From Streptomyces sp. NBC_00239 (GTDB lineage Bacteria; Actinomycetota; Actinomycetes; Streptomycetales; Streptomycetaceae): a stretch of 64,000 nt of DNA. The DNA lies in contig NZ_CP108095.1 in the NCBI RefSeq assembly GCF_036194065.1, positions 4,154,001-4,218,000 on the forward strand. Reading direction: 5' to 3'. Positions 59,964 through 64,000 of this stretch are shown here, piece after piece; position 1 is the first letter of the stretch; every line of letters starts with the position of its first letter. The translations under genes were made by a program, and so were the position numbers. The notes under the pieces were generated by a model. That model had not been told where the DNA came from and searched no databases. It saw only the letters and a list, made by a program, of their open reading frames with translations.

Positions 59964-61481
59964 ATGGGTGAGGTCTTCGCGGGCCGGTACGAACTGGCCG
60001 ATCCGATCGGGCGGGGCGGCGTCGGCGCAGTCTGGCGGGCCTGGGACCACCGGCGCCGGCGTTACGTCGCCGCCAAGGTGCTCCAGCAGAGCGACGCCCA
60101 CACCCTGCTGCGGTTCGTGCGGGAACAGGCGCTGCGCATCGACCACCCCCACGTGCTGGCCCCGGCCAGCTGGGCGGCGGACGACGACAAGGTCCTGTTC
60201 ACCATGGACCTGGTGCGCGGCGGCTCCCTCGCCCATGTCATCGGCGACTACGGGCCGCTGCCGCCACGGTTCGTGTGCTCGCTGCTGGACCAGCTCCTGT
60301 CCGGACTGGCGGCGGTGCACGCGGAGGGCGTGATCCACCGGGACATCAAGCCCGCCAACATCCTCATGGAGGCCACCGGAACCGGGCGGCCGCACCTGCG
60401 GCTGTCCGACTTCGGGATCTCCATGCGGAAGGGCGAGCCCCGGCTCACCGAGACCCACTACGTCGTCGGCACCCCCGGCTACTTCGCCCCCGAACAACTC
60501 CTCGGCGAAGAACCCGACTTCCCGGCCGACCTGTTCGCCGCCGGACTGGTCGCCCTGTACCTGCTGAAGGGTCAGAAACCCGACTCCCAGGCCCTGGTGG
60601 AACACTTCCTGGCCCACGGCACCCCGGCGGCCCCGCAGGGCGTCCCCGAACCGCTCTGGCAGGTCATAGCGAGCCTCCTGCAGCCAGACCCGCTACAGCG
60701 CTTCCGTACGGCCACCGGCGCCCGCAAGGCCCTCGCCGAGGCCGTAGAACTGCTGCCGCCCACCGGACCCGACGAGGAACCCGTCGAGGTCTTCGACCAA
60801 CTGGGTCCGCTACCCCCCGGCTTCGGCCCCGACGGCCCCCTGCGCCCCCCTCCGGCGGCCACCACACCCCCCGCCGCCCCGGCCCCGGCCCCCGCCGCCC
60901 CCACGGCCTTTGGCGCCCCGCCACCGGCCGCTCCGGCCGCTCCTGAGTTCCCGCACCCCGCCGCGCCCGCGAAACCGCCTTCCGGGCCGTACGCAGGCGC
61001 CGCCACGCCGACCGCGGACGCACCGGGTGTGCCCACGCAGACGGCCTTCGGCGCTGTTTCACGTGAAACATCACCCCCGCCCGAGGCCGCCCCCGCCACG
61101 CCGCCCGTCCCGGCCCCATACGCATCACCGTCACCATCGCCGTCACCCTCGAACGGGCCACCCTTGTACGGGCCACCCCTGTACGGCCCGACGACGCACG
61201 GCCCCACAACCCACGGCCCGACGGCATACGGGCCAAAGGCGTACGGGCCACCCGAGTACGGGCTGCCCCCGCAGACACCCTCCCCGGACGCGCCCGTTGC
61301 GGAGACCGGCAGCTTCCGTCTCGCCCCGCCCGAGCCCACAAGGCCCTACACGGCCCCTCAGCGGCTCCCGCAGGCCGTGCCCGCTCCCCGGCCCGGCCCG
61401 CCGGCCAAGGTGGCCGTACCGGTTCTGCTGCTGGCCCTGGTGTGCTTCGCCGTGGGGTTCTGGGCACTCAGCCAGTCCTGA
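59964..61481 (+). CDS. Ser/Thr protein kinase with C-terminal membrane anchor
   Basis: The 505-residue kinase has the glycine loop PIGRGGVGAVWRAW, lysine in YVAAKVL, catalytic HRDIKPANIL and a DFG (LSDFGISM). The kinase domain is about residues 8-270. The long linker (270-480) is Pro/Ala/Gly/Thr-rich with repeated YGP segments, and a terminal helix (VAVPVLLLALVCFAVGFWAL, about 482-501) anchors it with no extracellular domain. A perfect parS site is written into the linker codons. It resembles the kinase conserved beside XRE genes near oriC; the substrate is unknown. Confidence 0.88.
   Translation: MGEVFAGRYELADPIGRGGVGAVWRAWDHRRRRYVAAKVLQQSDAHTLLRFVREQALRIDHPHVLAPASWAADDDKVLFTMDLVRGGSLAHVIGDYGPLPPRFVCSLLDQLLSGLAAVHAEGVIHRDIKPANILMEATGTGRPHLRLSDFGISMRKGEPRLTETHYVVGTPGYFAPEQLLGEEPDFPADLFAAGLVALYLLKGQKPDSQALVEHFLAHGTPAAPQGVPEPLWQVIASLLQPDPLQRFRTATGARKALAEAVELLPPTGPDEEPVEVFDQLGPLPPGFGPDGPLRPPPAATTPPAAPAPAPAAPTAFGAPPPAAPAAPEFPHPAAPAKPPSGPYAGAATPTADAPGVPTQTAFGAVSRETSPPPEAAPATPPVPAPYASPSPSPSPSNGPPLYGPPLYGPTTHGPTTHGPTAYGPKAYGPPEYGLPPQTPSPDAPVAETGSFRLAPPEPTRPYTAPQRLPQAVPAPRPGPPAKVAVPVLLLALVCFAVGFWALSQS
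61055..61070. promoter_or_regulatory. parS site inside the kinase gene
   Basis: TGTTTCACGTGAAACA, identical to the site at 57289, overlaps the codons for AVSRET in the kinase linker. The linker is low-complexity, so the codons are free to accommodate the ParB site. Confidence 0.93.
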
Positions 61482-61497
61482 CACGCCGCTGCCCGGC

Positions 61498-61665
61498 GCT
61501 CAGCCGGCGACCCCGACACCCCCGTCGGGGCGCTCAGCGACCCGCAGACGCCCGTGGGGGGCTCAGGCGACCCGCAGACCCCTGTCAGGGCGCTCAGCCG
61601 ACCCCCAGGCCCCCATTGGGCCGCTCAGAAGGCCCTGAGTCCCCCTTGGGCGCTCGACCCCCGCC
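61498..61665. repeat. Degenerate tandem repeat of about 31 bp
   Basis: Five to six imperfect units of the form GGCGCTCAGCCGACCCGCAG followed by a CCCCCGTNGG tail fill the gap between the kinase gene and the convergent secreted-protein gene. No coding sequence is evident. Confidence 0.7.
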
Positions 61666-61686
61666 CCCGACAGTCCGTTGCTGCAC

Positions 61687-62982
61687 TCAGCCGGGCCCGG
61701 GGCCCCTGCGCCGCGCCAGCAGCGCCCATCCACCCAGTCCCAGCAGCAGCGCCGCGCCGGTGCCGATGCCGCCCGCCGCCACGGTCCTCATCACCGAGCG
61801 CCGGTCGGCGGACTCCCGGGCCTCCACCGCCGTGAGGCCCTCGTCCGCCGCCGCACGGTCCGCGCCGGACACCCCGAAGCCCGCCGCGACGGCGTCCTCC
61901 GCGTACGGCGGAGCCGTGGCCGGGCCGCCTTCGGTCCGCACCCGCAGGGTGAGCGGCAGCGCCTCCGCGTCGGCCACGAACTCACCGACCTTCGCACCGA
62001 CCGTGACGGCCAGGTAGTACCAGCCGGCGAACCCCGTCCCGCGCACCCGCCCGTCGGTCGAGAAGCGGTTGTCGTACGCGACCGGCGCGGTCCGGCCGAG
62101 GGCCGCCATCGCCTGCTTCCCGTCGTACGGGGCGCTCTCGGAGGCCACCAGGGCCCGGGCCGGGTTGTAGAGGCTCACGGACAGCCCGCTGCCCGCGTAC
62201 CCGTGCTCCTTGGTCGTCCTGGGCGCCTTTGCCAGCTCCGCGCTCACGCTCAACTGCCGCCCCCATTCGACCGGGACGCGGTAGAAGCGGGTCTGTCCCG
62301 GATGCAGGCCGTCCCGCCAGGCGCCCGTGTGCAGGGCGCGCGCGTCGTTGAAGCCGGTGCCGCCCGCGCGGACCGTCCCCGCCTCCGGCGGCAGCACCGG
62401 GACCGCGGAGGGCCACCCGCTGGGTGCCGGTCCGGGCGCGGTGCCGGTGGTGAGTGCGGGCTCGCGCATCACGGTCAGCTCGACCGGCCACGGCTCCCGG
62501 TCCGAATCCTTGCCGGAGGTGCGGACCAGTTTCACGTAATAGAGCCCGGCATCCTGGCAGTCGGCGTCCTCCCGGAGGCGGCGCACCGCAACGTCGGTGA
62601 TCGGGCGGGGCTGTTCCGAGGCGAAGATCCCGCGGTCGCCGCTCCCGCACTCTCGGCCGCCGGCGGTCATCAGCACCACGTCGATGCCGTCCCCGTACGC
62701 AACGGCCGTCCCCGGCCCGGGGCGTGCCACCGCGGCCGCGTACACGCTCGACCGGGCGTCGAGGCTGATCCGGTAGAACCGCTCACCGGGCGCGACGGAG
62801 TCCTCGTAGCTCCCGCCGGTCTCCAGCGCGGGCGCCGTGGCCGTGCTGTCCGCGCCCCTGACCTGCCGCGCGCCCGGCGCTGTCACGTACGGGTACGCGT
62901 CCGCCGCGAAAGCCGGCGCCGGCAGCCCGCCGAGCAGTCCCAGGGCCGCGCCCGCCACCGCCACCACGCGGATCCGACTCAT
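61687..62982 (-). CDS. Secreted, C-terminally membrane-anchored protein
   Basis: The 431-residue protein has a Sec signal peptide (VVAVAGAALGLLGGLPAPAFAADA), a long extracytoplasmic part with two repeated beta-type modules (VAPGERFYRISLDARSSVYAAAV and LHPGQTRFYRVPVEWGRQLSVSAEL), and a C-terminal anchor (GIGTGAALLLGLGGWALLARRR). Two Cys lie close to each other in the first module. The fold looks like PPC-type or jelly-roll domains. I do not recognise a function; location next to the kinase suggests an envelope role. ATG at 62982 is the only sensible start. Confidence 0.72.
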   Translation of the reverse strand: MSRIRVVAVAGAALGLLGGLPAPAFAADAYPYVTAPGARQVRGADSTATAPALETGGSYEDSVAPGERFYRISLDARSSVYAAAVARPGPGTAVAYGDGIDVVLMTAGGRECGSGDRGIFASEQPRPITDVAVRRLREDADCQDAGLYYVKLVRTSGKDSDREPWPVELTVMREPALTTGTAPGPAPSGWPSAVPVLPPEAGTVRAGGTGFNDARALHTGAWRDGLHPGQTRFYRVPVEWGRQLSVSAELAKAPRTTKEHGYAGSGLSVSLYNPARALVASESAPYDGKQAMAALGRTAPVAYDNRFSTDGRVRGTGFAGWYYLAVTVGAKVGEFVADAEALPLTLRVRTEGGPATAPPYAEDAVAAGFGVSGADRAAADEGLTAVEARESADRRSVMRTVAAGGIGTGAALLLGLGGWALLARRRGPGPG

Positions 62983-63054
62983 CCCACACCACCCCGAATT
63001 TGCCAGCGCAACCTAAACTTTGCAAAACGGAACTTACTGCCCCAGAACAGCACA

Positions 63055-63084
63055 AAGCCCCGGCCGCAGCGGCAGCCGGGGCTT
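63055..63084 (-). terminator. Terminator after the DLW-39 gene
   Basis: Arms AAGCCCCGGC and GCCGGGGCTT with a ten-base loop; lies just past the minus-strand stop at 63105. Confidence 0.85.
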
Positions 63085-63104
63085 CATGAACTCAGCCGGG
63101 GGTC

Positions 63105-63239
63105 TCACACACCGGAACCAGAAGGCACGGAGTCGGTTGCCTCCGTCCACAGGTCCTGCTCGGCGCGGTCCGCCTGGATCTGGCGGTACACGAGGAGACC
63201 GCCGATGGCGGCCAGTGCGACCAGGAGCAGCTTCTTCAC
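63105..63239 (-). CDS. DLW-39 family small membrane protein
   Basis: The 44-residue protein starts from a GTG with a GACGAGGT site. It has a single helix (VKKLLLVALAAIGGLLVYRQ) followed by QADRAEQDLWTEATDSVP, including the DLW that names the family. It is conserved near tRNA-Ile and gyrA in actinomycetes. Function unknown. Confidence 0.88.
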   Translation of the reverse strand: MKKLLLVALAAIGGLLVYRQIQADRAEQDLWTEATDSVPSGSGV

Positions 63240-63339
63240 CGCGCGACCTCGTCTTTCGTTGACGTAGGGGACTTCTGGCGCCCGACTATACACACCGACC
63301 GATATCGATTGGTTACCTGGGAACGACCCCGACGCACAA

Positions 63340-63380
63340 CGGCAACGGCCCGGCGGAGAATCTCCGCCGGGCCGTTGCCG
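63340..63380 (-). terminator. Terminator after tRNA-Ile
   Basis: A long stem with 20-nt arms beginning CGGCAACGGCCCGG (63340-63359 and 63361-63380), five bases past the tRNA 3' end. Confidence 0.9.
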
Positions 63381-63385
63381 TCTTG

Positions 63386-63459
63386 TGGGGCTAACAGGAT
63401 TTGAACCTGTGGCCTCATCCTTATCAGGGATGCGCTCTAACCAACTGAGCTATAGCCCC
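63386..63459 (-). tRNA. tRNA-Ile (anticodon GAT)
   Basis: The 74-nt gene on the minus strand starts GGGGCTATAGCTCAGTTGG, with anticodon loop CTGATAA (GAT), T-loop GGTTCAAATCC and acceptor TAGCCCC plus A. CCA is not encoded. This tRNA next to a DUF3566 gene is the usual gyrA neighbourhood. Confidence 0.97.
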
Positions 63460-63552
63460 GCCGCGCTCGCGCGCTGACCTCTGAAGATTAGCGCACACAC
63501 CCGGGAGTTCCCAAATCGCAGGTCACAGGGGGTCGAGCGGGCCGTCCGAGGA

Positions 63553-64000
63553 CTACTCGTCCTCGGCCAGCGTCAGCTCCACACCGCCCACGAAGCCCGC
63601 GGACAGGTTGTAGATGAACGCGCCCAGCGTGGCCAGAGCCGTCGCCAGCACCACGTCGATCACTGCGATCACCGAGGTGAAGATGATGACCCGCGGCAGC
63701 GAAAGGAACGACTGCAGATCAAAACCATTGCTCTCGTTCGACCCCGTGGCCTCGCTGATCGTGCCGCCGACCGTCGAGAACACGCCCATCGCGTCCATGA
63801 CCATCCACAGCACCACCGAGGCCACGATGGTGCACACGCCCAACGCGATCGACAGCAGGAAGCTGACCTTCATCACCGACCACGGGTCGGCCTTGGCCAC
63901 CCGCAGCCGCGCCTTGCGGGTACGCGGCTGCGTACGGGCCGTCCCGGCACGCGCCACCCGCTCACCGCCGGGCGACGCCCCCGGGCCGGTGCCCGAGGCC
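63553..64000 (-). CDS. DUF3566 membrane protein (5' end beyond the window)
   Basis: At least 149 codons are visible and the frame stays open to the right edge. The conserved part runs from ARLRVAKADPWSVMKVSFLLS through two membrane helices (IALGVCTIVASVVLWMVM and VVLATALATLGAFIYNL) to GGVELTLAEDE. The cytoplasmic N-terminus is Gly/Ala/Arg-rich; a GTG at 63957 is a possible but unlikely start, since the family has a longer disordered N-terminus. DUF3566 genes adjoin gyrA in actinomycetes, suggesting gyrA lies just past the edge. Confidence 0.9.
   Translation of the reverse strand, partial: ASGTGPGASPGGERVARAGTARTQPRTRKARLRVAKADPWSVMKVSFLLSIALGVCTIVASVVLWMVMDAMGVFSTVGGTISEATGSNESNGFDLQSFLSLPRVIIFTSVIAVIDVVLATALATLGAFIYNLSAGFVGGVELTLAEDE

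Overview
The window looks like a Streptomyces (or very close relative) chromosome segment a short distance from oriC. The signs are very high G+C with strong third-position G/C bias, GTG and TTG starts, many ATGA/GTGA gene overlaps, two perfect ParB parS sites, scattered DnaA boxes, and the conserved actinobacterial block fhaA-fhaB-PP2C-ftsW-pbpA-pknB ... crgA, ending with tRNA-Ile and a DUF3566 gene of the kind found beside gyrA. oriC and gyrA are not in the window.

Layout. 0.2-5.6 kb: a quinone oxidoreductase, then the branched-chain 2-oxoacid dehydrogenase operon bkdABC (minus) with a divergent Lrp-type regulator. 5.7-17.6 kb: aerobic phenylacetate degradation, made of a TetR repressor of PaaR type with paaH (minus), divergent paaN (plus), and paaABCDE (plus) followed by an acyl-CoA dehydrogenase. 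An rRNA/tRNA methyltransferase and a DUF5819/HTTM membrane pair lie in between. Three near-identical 14-bp operators (4910, 7905, 12733) suggest one repressor controls bkd, paaH/paaN and paaA-E. 17.7-24.9 kb: rhodanese, J-domain protein, DUF2252 protein, a secreted GH5 cellulase, a NarL-type two-component system with an unusual kinase, and tRNA-Leu(CAG). 25.2-33.4 kb: the FHA/PP2C/SEDS/PBP/PknB growth and signalling operon. 33.5-41.3 kb: an Mrr-like endonuclease, three class E sortases interleaved with pabA and a DUF881 gene, crgA, a DnaA-box cluster, rhomboid protease, cyclophilin and a DUF5324 protein. 41.4-43.3 kb: prolyl-tRNA synthetase.

43.3-59.1 kb is an accessory island that reads as a biosynthetic gene cluster I cannot match to a known product. 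It holds a 50-residue secreted peptide; a SerA cut down to its catalytic part; a shortened methionyl-tRNA-synthetase-like protein carrying an 11-copy FGRSAD repeat; a LuxR-type regulator; a LysE exporter; a diaminopimelate decarboxylase; a divergent trans-sulfuration-type PLP enzyme; SbnA and SbnB (L-2,3-diaminopropionate synthesis); a heme-oxygenase-like diiron oxidase; an ATP-grasp ligase, an MFS exporter and a second ATP-grasp ligase; a methyltransferase; and an isochorismatase-fold hydrolase. SerA feeding O-phosphoserine to SbnA/SbnB would give 2,3-diaminopropionate, which the ATP-grasp enzymes could join to other amino acids without any NRPS. The LysE and MFS genes could export the product.

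59.2-64 kb returns to core genes: tRNA-Ala(TGC), an XRE regulator, a Ser/Thr kinase with a parS site inside its coding sequence, a secreted membrane-anchored protein, a DLW-39 protein, tRNA-Ile(GAT) and the partial DUF3566 gene. All identifications come from reading the translated sequence and remembered family features; no database search was made.
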